Source: Cyclobacteriaceae bacterium | GTDB lineage: Bacteria > Bacteroidota > Bacteroidia > Cytophagales > Cyclobacteriaceae | Assembly: GCA_019638235.1 (NCBI GenBank) | Contig: JAHBUE010000005.1 | Span: 1-64,000, forward strand | Length of the DNA: 64,000 bases | Direction of reading: 5' to 3' | Shown here: one piece after another, positions 9,594 through 17,972 of the stretch | Numbering within the stretch: the stretch's first letter is position 1 | Layout of the letters: each line of letters starts with the position of its first letter | The notes under the pieces: generated by a model | Database searches by the model: none | The model's input: the letters and a program-made list of their open reading frames with translations, nothing else | What the model was told of the DNA's origin: nothing | Translations under genes and position numbers: made by a program

Positions 9594-10013
9594 CTATTCC
9601 CCAAAGTACTCAACATAATTTCGGGGTGTTTCGTACAATCGCAGGCTATGGAGTTTGCCGTATTTCGTTATAGAAGGAAGTTTTTCATCCAGAATTTTCC
9701 AGATTTCGACAACCAGGTTTTCGCAACTTGCCAGTTTGCCTTGCATAAAATCAACATCGAGATTTATGTTTTTATGATCCAGTTTGTCGATTATCTCCTT
9801 ACGGATTAACGTACTCAATTTCTTCAAATCAACAACAAAACCGGTTTCCGGATCGGGTGTTCCTTTTACTGTAACAATTAAATCAAAGTTATGGCCGTGC
9901 CAGTTGTCGTTGGCACAAGGGCCAAATACCTCTATATTCTTCTCTTTCGTCCAGGCAGGGTTGTACAGCTTGTGTGCTGCGTTGAAGTGTTCTTTGCGGG
10001 AGATGTAGAGCAT
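9594..10013 (-). CDS. queD: 6-carboxytetrahydropterin synthase family protein (QueD-like)
   Basis: A 139-residue tunnelling-fold protein of the 6-pyruvoyl-tetrahydropterin synthase family, which in most bacteria makes 6-carboxy-tetrahydropterin from dihydroneopterin triphosphate in queuosine synthesis. Zinc ligands are His14 (FNAAHKL) and the HGH pair His39/His41. The catalytic Cys33 lies in CANDNWHGHN, the arrangement of QueD. The LYETPRNYVEY stretch provides the conserved Glu. The queE gene is also in this window (40259), supporting a queuosine role. The -7 box at 10021-10028 would give an essentially leaderless mRNA. A true biopterin enzyme is a less likely alternative. Confidence 0.88.
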   Translation of the reverse strand: MLYISRKEHFNAAHKLYNPAWTKEKNIEVFGPCANDNWHGHNFDLIVTVKGTPDPETGFVVDLKKLSTLIRKEIIDKLDHKNINLDVDFMQGKLASCENLVVEIWKILDEKLPSITKYGKLHSLRLYETPRNYVEYFGE

Positions 10014-10020
10014 ATTAGTG

Positions 10021-10028
10021 CAAAGATA
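10021..10028 (-). promoter_or_regulatory. -7 promoter box of queD
   Basis: The minus strand reads TATCTTTG (TAnnTTTG). Predicted initiation near 10015 puts the ATG at 10013 only about 2 nt into the transcript. The box lies in the 15-bp gap between queD and the gene upstream, so queD-lpxB can be expressed separately from the uptake cluster. Confidence 0.6.
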
Positions 10029-12416
10029 TCACTTACTCTTGTTATTGTCTACTATGAAAGAGTGCGTAGAACTACCAGGCACTCCATCCTTAGTAATTCC
10101 CTCAACAACAACTTCGTATTCTCCCTGAATATCAGAAGTATAAAACTGAACATTTGTGCCTTCTTTACCATCTACCGTAAGGGATGGGTTCCAATACAAT
10201 AATGTTCGCTTGTCAGGAACCCGGATATTACGTGTCCGGGAAGCTCCACTATACAATGGCGAATAGAATTCCCTACGGCTTTGAAGCCCCTCATAATTTA
10301 AAGCCAAATTCTGAGTATCTATTTCAAAACCATCTAAATCACCTTTATAAGTATAAAAGTTTAGAATACCTGAAAATTCAAACGGGCCCAAATTATATTC
10401 ACGACCTACAACCTCTATCTTTTTTATTTTAAGAGCACTGTACTCCAACAACTTATTGTTATCTAAAACCGGAACACCATCCAACAACACTAACGGCTCC
10501 TCTCGCATCATGGTATTGTTATTGACGTAGTCTAACAGCATAAAATGAAACTTATCTTTACGCTTACGAACAAAAACACCGGAGACGTATTCCCTGAGTA
10601 CCTCTTCCAACAAAGGAAAACGAACATAGTCATCCAAATAATAAACTCTATCGGCCTTGCCGTAGAAAGGAATACTATCGACATCTGCTGTCTTAAACTG
10701 ATTGATATGTTCAACGCTGTATGTGTTTTGTACTTGCATTGCAATACTCCTATTCAGTATTTGTTTCGAGAGTGAGGGGGAAAGTTGAAGTGATGGAATG
10801 CGAGTAGAAGCATATTGTGTAGAAAATGGGTTTTCTATCTTGACAGAGTATGCACTATCCAACCGGGAGGTTAAATGAACAAAAACTCTCCTTTCATCAA
10901 AAGAATCATTTACCTCAAAACGAACATCCCCAGCCTCATTACTACGCGAACCATAAAACCGGGTAAGTTCGTTTGGCCAGGAAAATGATGAGAGTACTCC
11001 GGCAACAGGGGAGCCATTAACATCGGTTATTTTTCCATGAATAAGGTGCCCACGGTATTCGGGTATGTATTTAAAATCAGGATTAAAATCTATAACATCA
11101 TTCCAACGAAATCTTCTCCACCCATGCGTAAGCATTAGATTATCGAGCGCAATATTCGCTTCAGCATCAGCATGTTCAAAATAATACCCAGGGGCTTCTA
11201 TCTCTCCTTTCAAATCGGAATTAAGCCACAAGTATTCAAAAATATTATGTCTGTCGTGAGATGGAATAGAGTCTTTATGGTAAATGGAAACAGAAACATC
11301 GGAAAAGGTATTGGTTTGCAGGGTCAGTTGAACAAGATCCCGGTTCATATATTTTTCCTGTGAAGAGCGAATGTCTATATCTAATCTGTTTTCAGGTCGC
11401 TTAAAAAACAGCCTTTCACACATCGGTTTAAGATACTGATCAAAGATTGTTAAATGTGTTATACCTTCTCCAAATTCGCTTTTAGAGATAGTAAACTGAA
11501 CTCCTTCTTCCGGCAAAACCTTAGCTTCAGTTTTTATCACAGCCATTCGTGTATGTGCAAATAGGTAAACAATTGAAGCTTTTATACCATTACTTTTAAC
11601 ATCAATAGTAATGTGTGAACCGTTATCTGTAACTGACATAGCATAGCCAACATTCTCTATTTCAGGAAATGGATATTGATATATCCTTTCATTCTCATCA
11701 GAAATAATAACGCTATAGCCACTGCTTTCCGCTGGTTTGAAATAAAAATGACCGATACCAAAACGCAAAGGAGAAAAAATACTGACAGTGTCTCCCTTAG
11801 CATCAATTACAACTCCTTTAAACCTAATCCCTTTCCCAGAAGAATCAGTTACCCTAAATCCGATTTTGTTTTTTATTCCAACAACGGTATGGCCACCCTC
11901 CGGAAAAAACTGCACATCATAGACAGGCTTTTTATTATCGGAAGTCTGTTGTTGTTCTGATTTGATGAAAGGATTAATAATCGTAATGGGTTGATGAAAA
12001 TAGAATTCGGGGCTAAAGTTTTTCATCCAGTGTGTGTACGCCCTGACTACGTAATTATCAGAGCTTAGTACAGCCGGAATAAACAAGGATCCGTATCCAG
12101 TACCATTGTTTAGTTCCACTTTTGTTTGCACAACGGCTTCGTTATTTCTATCAATGATTTCAACATAAGCAACTTTACTCATGTTCAGGGCTTTGTGCAA
12201 CGTGCCGTCTACATAATACAATTTGAACCAAAGCAGTTCTCCGGTAAGGTATGAAGTACGATCTATGTGAGCGTATATCTTTTCTTGCAGAGTGTGCGTT
12301 CTATACTGATTGAACTTTGCAACAAGGGGGTCGATACCTTGTTGTGCATAAACCACACCGACTGTAAGAGAACAAGCGGTAAAAATTAATGTTCTGAAAA
12401 AACTCATCACGGCCAA
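10029..12416 (-). CDS. MG2-domain/plug-like exported protein without a barrel (copy 1)
   Basis: A 795-residue exported protein (signal peptide about 1-24). Residues about 35-145 resemble the macroglobulin MG2 domain of large Bacteroidota exported proteins, with the pattern EKIYAHIDRTSYLTGELLWF. A DxxxLTHGWRRFRW-like motif lies near 420-430, then a carboxypeptidase-regulatory-like segment (about 445-530). Near 610-700 is a region like a TonB-receptor plug (PLVLLDGVPVLDNN, then SGILNFYTYKG), yet no beta barrel follows. A terminal beta domain has TLLYWNPS and FYTSDIQGEY. It is the third gene of a receptor/DUF4249 trio; its start overlaps the DUF4249 stop by 10 bp (an alternative ATG at 12407 would overlap by 1). 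Function unknown; a periplasmic or surface partner of the receptor is inferred from linkage. Confidence 0.75.
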   Translation of the reverse strand: MAVMSFFRTLIFTACSLTVGVVYAQQGIDPLVAKFNQYRTHTLQEKIYAHIDRTSYLTGELLWFKLYYVDGTLHKALNMSKVAYVEIIDRNNEAVVQTKVELNNGTGYGSLFIPAVLSSDNYVVRAYTHWMKNFSPEFYFHQPITIINPFIKSEQQQTSDNKKPVYDVQFFPEGGHTVVGIKNKIGFRVTDSSGKGIRFKGVVIDAKGDTVSIFSPLRFGIGHFYFKPAESSGYSVIISDENERIYQYPFPEIENVGYAMSVTDNGSHITIDVKSNGIKASIVYLFAHTRMAVIKTEAKVLPEEGVQFTISKSEFGEGITHLTIFDQYLKPMCERLFFKRPENRLDIDIRSSQEKYMNRDLVQLTLQTNTFSDVSVSIYHKDSIPSHDRHNIFEYLWLNSDLKGEIEAPGYYFEHADAEANIALDNLMLTHGWRRFRWNDVIDFNPDFKYIPEYRGHLIHGKITDVNGSPVAGVLSSFSWPNELTRFYGSRSNEAGDVRFEVNDSFDERRVFVHLTSRLDSAYSVKIENPFSTQYASTRIPSLQLSPSLSKQILNRSIAMQVQNTYSVEHINQFKTADVDSIPFYGKADRVYYLDDYVRFPLLEEVLREYVSGVFVRKRKDKFHFMLLDYVNNNTMMREEPLVLLDGVPVLDNNKLLEYSALKIKKIEVVGREYNLGPFEFSGILNFYTYKGDLDGFEIDTQNLALNYEGLQSRREFYSPLYSGASRTRNIRVPDKRTLLYWNPSLTVDGKEGTNVQFYTSDIQGEYEVVVEGITKDGVPGSSTHSFIVDNNKSK

Positions 12417-13540
12417 AAATCAGGTTTTGTTAATACACCCTTTCCAATTACCCGGCAATCCACACAGGAAATAGGAGCAATAAAAATAGCTCCCATTAAA
12501 TCATAAAGGGGTTGATAATGAGGTTGTAGAGCTTGTAGTGCTTCAACAGAGAAAACGGTATCCACAGAACATGAAAATGTTTGATAAGGCGGAAAGGCAT
12601 GTGCAAGCTCTGCCCGTGTAATAAACAATCTCTTTTCTTGCACAGCCCCCCCCCTGAAATATCCAATTACAGGCTCTGAGCCATCGTTAACATTGTACAT
12701 ATTGCCTGTTACCTGCGAAGGCATTGGGTCAAACAATCCCCCCATTACTTCGGTTGTTCTCTGAAGTTGTTGGAGGTAATTATAAGCGTTTTCATCTAAT
12801 GCGCGCTGTTGTACCAGAATACTATAACCCCTGGCGATTTTAACGGAATTTCTAGATATAAATTGAATAGGAAATTTATGTACAACATCGTTAGTCAGGT
12901 GCGTAGTCTGATTTATGAGAATTTTGTCAGATAGATCAGTCGCCCAACAAATATTAGTGAACTCATTATCATTTCGAATTCGAAGCTCTCCGTTTTCCAG
13001 GATAAATGAAGATATGAATTCTGTTGCATATTCCCAGGTTTCTGTAAATACCCACTGATAATACCGTGTCTTACTGGTTGGATCGTGCGCGTCAACATAA
13101 ATTTGAATACCGTCATTGTCAGGAGAAATTTCCCACGTGATTTCATCTAATGAAGGAGAAGGTTTCAGTGTTATAAACTCTGAACGATATTCGCTTCCGG
13201 AACGGTTGACATAAAGACGATATTTTACAGATTCGTTCAGTGACAATTCGTCAAGACTATATTTGCCGTCCCCGTTGTTGTATAATAAAAAAGAACTTCC
13301 ATCCTCCCCTTCTATGTTAACATCGGCATTTGTTACAGGTTCATAAGCATAGTCTTCCATAAGCGGAAGTGTACGAGACAAACTAACATTAACTGTGTTG
13401 GTAGTGGTATTTACAAACCCATCTACCACCAAGGCATTAATATCTTCTTCTATCATTTTTGGTTTGTATGGATCAATACACCCCACTAATATGAATGAGT
13501 AGAACAGAGTATGTTTTATATGGCGGAATTTTAAACGCAT
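12407..13540 (-). CDS. DUF4249 lipoprotein, receptor-linked (copy 1)
   Basis: A 377-residue predicted lipoprotein with lipobox ILVGC followed by IDPYKP, matching the IDPFPL of the second copy at 24564. DUF4249 proteins regularly follow carboxypeptidase-like TonB receptors in Bacteroidota and are thought, by analogy with SusD, to be surface substrate-binding partners; that role is inference. The gene starts 2 bp after the receptor stop and overlaps the next gene. Its coding strand has a run of nine G at 12646-12654, in the codons for Arg-Gly-Gly-Ala, a possible slippage site absent from copy 2. Confidence 0.85.
   Translation of the reverse strand: MRLKFRHIKHTLFYSFILVGCIDPYKPKMIEEDINALVVDGFVNTTTNTVNVSLSRTLPLMEDYAYEPVTNADVNIEGEDGSSFLLYNNGDGKYSLDELSLNESVKYRLYVNRSGSEYRSEFITLKPSPSLDEITWEISPDNDGIQIYVDAHDPTSKTRYYQWVFTETWEYATEFISSFILENGELRIRNDNEFTNICWATDLSDKILINQTTHLTNDVVHKFPIQFISRNSVKIARGYSILVQQRALDENAYNYLQQLQRTTEVMGGLFDPMPSQVTGNMYNVNDGSEPVIGYFRGGAVQEKRLFITRAELAHAFPPYQTFSCSVDTVFSVEALQALQPHYQPLYDLMGAIFIAPISCVDCRVIGKGVLTKPDFWP
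12646..12654 (-). repeat. G9 homopolymer tract inside the DUF4249 gene
   Basis: Nine consecutive G on the coding strand (C on the plus strand) at about codon 296-299 of the DUF4249 lipoprotein gene. It is the longest G/C homopolymer I noticed in the window. Length change by one base would truncate the lipoprotein. Confidence 0.9.
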
Positions 13541-13542
13541 CC

Positions 13543-16287
13543 TTAAAATTTAAAATTATAGGTTATAGTAGGAATTGGCTGACCGAATACAGAAAGCTTA
13601 TATCCCTTGATCTGGTTATTCTCAGAAACAAAAAAGACAGAATAGGCGTTTCTTCTTCCCGTTAGATTATATAAAGAAAATGTCCATGAGCTATGCGCCA
13701 GTTTCTTGATTTTGTGATTTCCCTCAATGTTTAAAGAAATGTCTGACCGGAAATAGTCAGGCACACGATATGCATTGCGTTCAGAATAATAAATCCGGTT
13801 CGCATTCTCAAGGTAATATTTAGCAACAGGCAACGTGATGGGCCGGCCTGTACTGTATATGAGATTTAACGAAAAATTAAATCTGCGGCTGAATTTGTAA
13901 TTACTAATAAAATTTACGGCATGGGGTTTGTCATAATTGCTGGCATAATATTTACCATTGTTAATAGTTTCGGAAGAATGATTTCCTTTTGTACGCAAAA
14001 ATGAACGGGAATATGTATAGCTGACCCAACCATTTACTTTTCCTGTTGGTTTCTTTAGAAGAAACTCAAAACCATAAGCCTTGCCTTGTGCGTGTAGAAC
14101 ATCTGTTTCGATATGATGGTTTAGTAACAAAACTGCACCATCTTTATAATCCAAACTGTTTATCATTGCTTTGTAGTACGTTTCTACCGAAATTTCAATG
14201 TTGCCCTTCAGGCTTTTATAATAACCTATCGATACCTGATCGCCAATTTGTGGATTGATATATGTATCACTGAGCTTCCAAATGTCTGTGGGGGTTATAG
14301 CTGTGGTATTTGACAGCATTTGTATGTATTGTCGCGTACGATTATAACTAAACTTCAGAGAGGAGTTATCAGACAACAAATAGCGCATAGCTAACCTGGG
14401 TTCAAGTCCGTGATAAAAGGAGATTGTTTTCCCTGCGCGATAGTGTACCGTGTCAGTAACAGCGTTTATATCCCGCACTTCATTGTTGCCATACACAAAC
14501 ACATCACGTTTACCTAAATACTGATATAGCGAATACCGAAGTCCAAGGTAAAACGATAACCGATCGTTCACTTTATAGTCATCGCCAATATATAAAGCGC
14601 TTTCCTGGCCTTGTTCTTTTTGTAGTTTATTATGCGCAACCAGAGATTCTCCGCCATGGGGTGACATGGTGCCAGGTGATAAATTATAGTTTGTTGTGAT
14701 AACCCCTGCACTTAGCGAGTGGTTATCGTTTAGGGTGTATGAGAAATCCGTTTTAAACGTGAATTGCTTCACATTAAATCCCATACGGAAAGCATTAACC
14801 GGATTTCTTTCAGCTCCCATAGTATAAGAATACTGACTGAACGTGGCTGTGGCCATTCCAAATAACCTGGAATTAATGATTCTTTTCCACTTAATAGCTG
14901 TGTTGCGGTCGCTATAATTATAAGAAGAGTCTCCGCTCAATTTAAAATAATCGTTGCTTACGTAGCCTGAAGCTTGCAAACTATTGGTATCGTTAAATTT
15001 ATGATTAATGTTAGCTGTAATATCATAAAACGAAGCCCTGCTGTCTTTAAAATCAGGATTCATTATTCGTTTTAATATCCAGTCAGAGTATGTTGAGCGT
15101 ACGCCTACAATAAACGATGATTTTTCTTTTACGATAGGCCCCTCCAATGTCAGTCGTCCTGTAATAGGGCTAATACCACCACTACCCGTAAATTTTTTAA
15201 GATTTCCTTCCCGTGCCTGTACATCCAGTACAGAAGACAGACGACCTCCATAATCAGCCGTAATACCACTTTTGTAAAGTTCAGCGCTCTTTAGTACATC
15301 TGGGTTGAAAGTGGAGAAAAAACCAAACAAGTGTGATGGGTTGTACACAACGGCATCATTAAACAGAATAAGGTTTTGGTTTGTGGCCCCTCCCCTTACG
15401 TTTAATCCAACTGTGCCTTCTCCTACTGACTGTACGCCTGGCAATGCCAATACCACCTTCATAACATCAGGCTCCCCCAGAACGAGTGGAATTTGTTTCA
15501 TCGTTTTAATATCCAGTTTTTCAGTACCCATCTGCATACTGGCAACTTTCACATCGCGGTCGGCTTGCACAAGTACTTCCTTAAGTGGAGTAATCGCCTC
15601 CTCCAATTCAATATCTAATTTACCATTGTTATACAAAATAATATGACGGTACGTAGTACGCATACCAACCGAGCGGATTTCCAGCACATGTTTTCCTTTT
15701 GGAAGTGCAATACTATAATGTCCGAAATGATCTGTGGAAGCACCTGTTGACGTTTCTTTATTATAAATCACAGCCCCTACCAGCGTTTCCCCTGTATAAA
15801 TATCTTTAATGGTACCGGTAAGCGTAGCTTTACCGTCCATATTATTTGTTCTGGTTCCGATAAAATAGGTTTTCTCTTCCGCTATTTTTCTGGTTGTTTC
15901 CTGCTTTTCGTAGGCGCTGTAATCAAAAGGTACAGTATTTTCAGAGGTGACACCCTGATCAAAAAAATCATCGGGCAAAACAGTTAGTAAAGGCCTTTCT
16001 TTGGTGACGTAGATGTTTCTCTCATTAATGCTCATAAACAGATCCGTTCCTTCCAAGGCGCGTTCAAGTACCCGGATAACAGGCTCCTGTTGTGCAGATA
16101 TAGTGACGAAAACGCTATCCGTCCAATCCGGCCGATAGAAGAACCGGTAAGGTATTTGACGTTCAATTACACGTACTAATTCTTGAAAAGGGGCCGAGTT
16201 TAAATTGACAGTAACAGAATCCTGTGCCCAACCAGAAAAGGATGTGCATAAAACAAAAACAAGGATAATCGGATATTTATATTTCAT
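13543..16287 (-). CDS. TonB-dependent outer-membrane receptor with STN and carboxypeptidase-like domains (copy 1)
   Basis: A 914-residue TonB-dependent transporter. After the signal peptide (about 1-21) comes an STN domain (about 25-95, with FFYRPDWTDSVF), the module used by receptors that signal to anti-sigma factors. Next are a carboxypeptidase-regulatory-like domain (about 155-240), a plug (about 255-360, with NVRGGATNQNLILFND) and a 22-strand-type barrel ending in the aromatic ITYNFKF terminus. It is paralogous along its whole length to the receptor at 25600. Its start overlaps the upstream 239-residue gene by 4 bp (ATGA). No FecI/FecR genes lie nearby despite the STN domain. The substrate is unknown. 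Confidence 0.93.
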   Translation of the reverse strand: MKYKYPIILVFVLCTSFSGWAQDSVTVNLNSAPFQELVRVIERQIPYRFFYRPDWTDSVFVTISAQQEPVIRVLERALEGTDLFMSINERNIYVTKERPLLTVLPDDFFDQGVTSENTVPFDYSAYEKQETTRKIAEEKTYFIGTRTNNMDGKATLTGTIKDIYTGETLVGAVIYNKETSTGASTDHFGHYSIALPKGKHVLEIRSVGMRTTYRHIILYNNGKLDIELEEAITPLKEVLVQADRDVKVASMQMGTEKLDIKTMKQIPLVLGEPDVMKVVLALPGVQSVGEGTVGLNVRGGATNQNLILFNDAVVYNPSHLFGFFSTFNPDVLKSAELYKSGITADYGGRLSSVLDVQAREGNLKKFTGSGGISPITGRLTLEGPIVKEKSSFIVGVRSTYSDWILKRIMNPDFKDSRASFYDITANINHKFNDTNSLQASGYVSNDYFKLSGDSSYNYSDRNTAIKWKRIINSRLFGMATATFSQYSYTMGAERNPVNAFRMGFNVKQFTFKTDFSYTLNDNHSLSAGVITTNYNLSPGTMSPHGGESLVAHNKLQKEQGQESALYIGDDYKVNDRLSFYLGLRYSLYQYLGKRDVFVYGNNEVRDINAVTDTVHYRAGKTISFYHGLEPRLAMRYLLSDNSSLKFSYNRTRQYIQMLSNTTAITPTDIWKLSDTYINPQIGDQVSIGYYKSLKGNIEISVETYYKAMINSLDYKDGAVLLLNHHIETDVLHAQGKAYGFEFLLKKPTGKVNGWVSYTYSRSFLRTKGNHSSETINNGKYYASNYDKPHAVNFISNYKFSRRFNFSLNLIYSTGRPITLPVAKYYLENANRIYYSERNAYRVPDYFRSDISLNIEGNHKIKKLAHSSWTFSLYNLTGRRNAYSVFFVSENNQIKGYKLSVFGQPIPTITYNFKF

Positions 16288-17003
16288 TTTGTGGCCTCGT
16301 GATGATCATAGATGCGAGCCATTTCACTAATAAAAAAAGCACGATTGTCTCTAAAAGATTTCAACCGCATGAGTTCCTTTAGTACGGCTCTTTGTTCCGA
16401 TAATACTTTTAATACCGATGACTTACTTTTCACGGCATAATAATGATTACCCTTCTTAATGTAATAAAAGTTTTTTGTAACATATTTGTATGGAACGGTA
16501 GCGTTATTACCAACAGCACGTTCCATATTTTTTTTTGTACGTATATATACCGGAGTGGGGCCTGAATATGTAACCTCATAAAACCCTCCACCCATCGGCA
16601 GGCCTTCGTTTAACCTTACAAAGTGATGTTTGTTCAATGTAAACTGTTCCACCTTTTCTTTGACAAGCAAAATTTGTTTTTGCAGTGTTGTGTTGAACAT
16701 AATTAAATTGTCAGAACTGACATCATATAAAAGCGAAGTTTCGTACCATTCCCCGTCATAAAGCACGGTACCTGGTATCCACTCGAATGTATAATAGGGA
16801 TGAGCATCTTCTAAATGCGAACGGTTATTATGCAACAGTTGCACTCTGTTATAGCTGCTGCCATTAATTAACCGCGACTGTGCGGTCATTTGATTACCAT
16901 AAAGGCTGACGGCATTCCTGATGGCTTCAGCAATAAAAATAGTATCATTTGGTTGTGCATATATACCATTTGTGAAGAACAGTGCTACAATAAAAAACCT
17001 CAT
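16284..17003 (-). CDS. Secreted protein of unknown function, coupled to a TonB receptor
   Basis: A 239-residue protein with a short signal peptide (about 1-16, ending GIYAQ) and no other membrane segment. I do not recognise a family. It contains Tyr- and Lys-rich beta-type sequence, including EGLPMGGGFYEVTYSGPTPV near 133-152 and YKYVTKNFYYIKKG near 173-186, and a charged helical C-terminus. Its stop overlaps the receptor start by 4 bp (ATGA), so the two are probably translated together. The second receptor operon has no counterpart, so it may be specific to this receptor. A lipoprotein role is excluded by the absence of a lipobox Cys. Confidence 0.7.
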   Translation of the reverse strand: MRFFIVALFFTNGIYAQPNDTIFIAEAIRNAVSLYGNQMTAQSRLINGSSYNRVQLLHNNRSHLEDAHPYYTFEWIPGTVLYDGEWYETSLLYDVSSDNLIMFNTTLQKQILLVKEKVEQFTLNKHHFVRLNEGLPMGGGFYEVTYSGPTPVYIRTKKNMERAVGNNATVPYKYVTKNFYYIKKGNHYYAVKSKSSVLKVLSEQRAVLKELMRLKSFRDNRAFFISEMARIYDHHEATK

Positions 17004-17179
17004 AGAAAAAAATTGGCTTAAAGTTACAATAAATTAAACAGTATACTGCCCCATAAGGTTTGAAACGATCTGTAAAAAGATTTGATTAATTGTAGTTGCC
17101 ACTCCTGCTTTTTCAAAAAACTATTCTTTCAACGGAGAAAAAATATAGTTAAGTGGAGAACAACAAAACCATATCAACA

Positions 17180-17207
17180 AAAAAGCTGCCCTTGCGAGCA
17201 GCTTTTT
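17180..17207 (-). terminator. Terminator after the SusD-linked lipoprotein gene
   Basis: A perfect 10-bp stem, 17180-17189 (AAAAAGCTGC) with 17198-17207, and an 8-nt loop. On the minus strand the stem ends in a T run, 22 bp after the stop codon at 17230. It ends the SusC-SusD-lipoprotein transcript, so the 239-residue gene and receptor downstream need another promoter. The symmetric A/T flanks would also work on the plus strand. Confidence 0.85.
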
Positions 17208-17229
17208 ATTAACGAATAAATTTCAACTA

Positions 17230-17949
17230 CTAAGGTACGGTAAAATCAACCGTAGAAGAAGCTCCAAAATCACCCACGTCACTGCCTAAAACAGTACCAT
17301 CAGACAGCTTAAGCGTGAAAGAACCATCAAAAGGAAAACTTAAACCATCTCCCCAAGCATCATAGACAGTCAACGAATAGTCACCACTAGGAAGACATAC
17401 TCCCTCAGTAGCATCAACTTGTCCATCTGTGTAAGTTCCAGCAGCTACCGACTTAACTGTAACACCCCCGCTGGTTGTAATTGTCCATGAGGTTTCACTT
17501 GCATAGCCATCAAATTCAAACTCGAGGATAACATTGGGGTCTTCACATAGCCCCAAAATATTAACTCGAATTGGCGGCCCTGCTATTGTTGATCCAATAG
17601 GTTCAACTCTCAGTAAAAGAAATGCATCGATGAATGATGCAGTAGCCCCTACAGTAAACGTACCTACATTGGTATTGGCTGGAATAACAACACTGGCAGG
17701 TACCGTATAATTTTCAGGGTTTGCTGTGGACGAAGGATCCACCACTAACGAAAACGTTCTATCGGAACCTGCCTTCGTTGTAGTATATACTTTGACTTCA
17801 ACACTACTTGTACCCGGGATGGGAATTGACACTCCTACTGTAGCCCCCTGAAAAGAGATAAGATCTGCTCTTTCAAGTTCCTCAGTACATGCCGTAATAG
17901 CCAAGGCAGCTACTACAAACAAGGTTAAATTTTTAATATGCTTTATCAT
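17230..17949 (-). CDS. Lipoprotein of a SusCD locus (SusE-position, beta-sandwich)
   Basis: A 239-residue lipoprotein with lipobox ITAC at Cys21. Residues about 30-130 look like a single Calx-beta or DUF4843-type beta-sandwich (DRTFSLVVDPSST, then VVIPANTNVGTFTV). The C-terminal part holds the YDAWGDGLSFPFDGSF stretch near 200-215, a Gly/Asp loop seen in carbohydrate- or calcium-binding beta domains. It starts 23 bp after susD and is the last gene before a strong terminator. By position it resembles SusE/F surface lipoproteins that hold substrate near SusCD. The binding role is inferred. Confidence 0.7.
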   Translation of the reverse strand: MIKHIKNLTLFVVAALAITACTEELERADLISFQGATVGVSIPIPGTSSVEVKVYTTTKAGSDRTFSLVVDPSSTANPENYTVPASVVIPANTNVGTFTVGATASFIDAFLLLRVEPIGSTIAGPPIRVNILGLCEDPNVILEFEFDGYASETSWTITTSGGVTVKSVAAGTYTDGQVDATEGVCLPSGDYSLTVYDAWGDGLSFPFDGSFTLKLSDGTVLGSDVGDFGASSTVDFTVP

Positions 17950-17972
17950 ACTAAGCTTCTTTTAAAGGTTAA

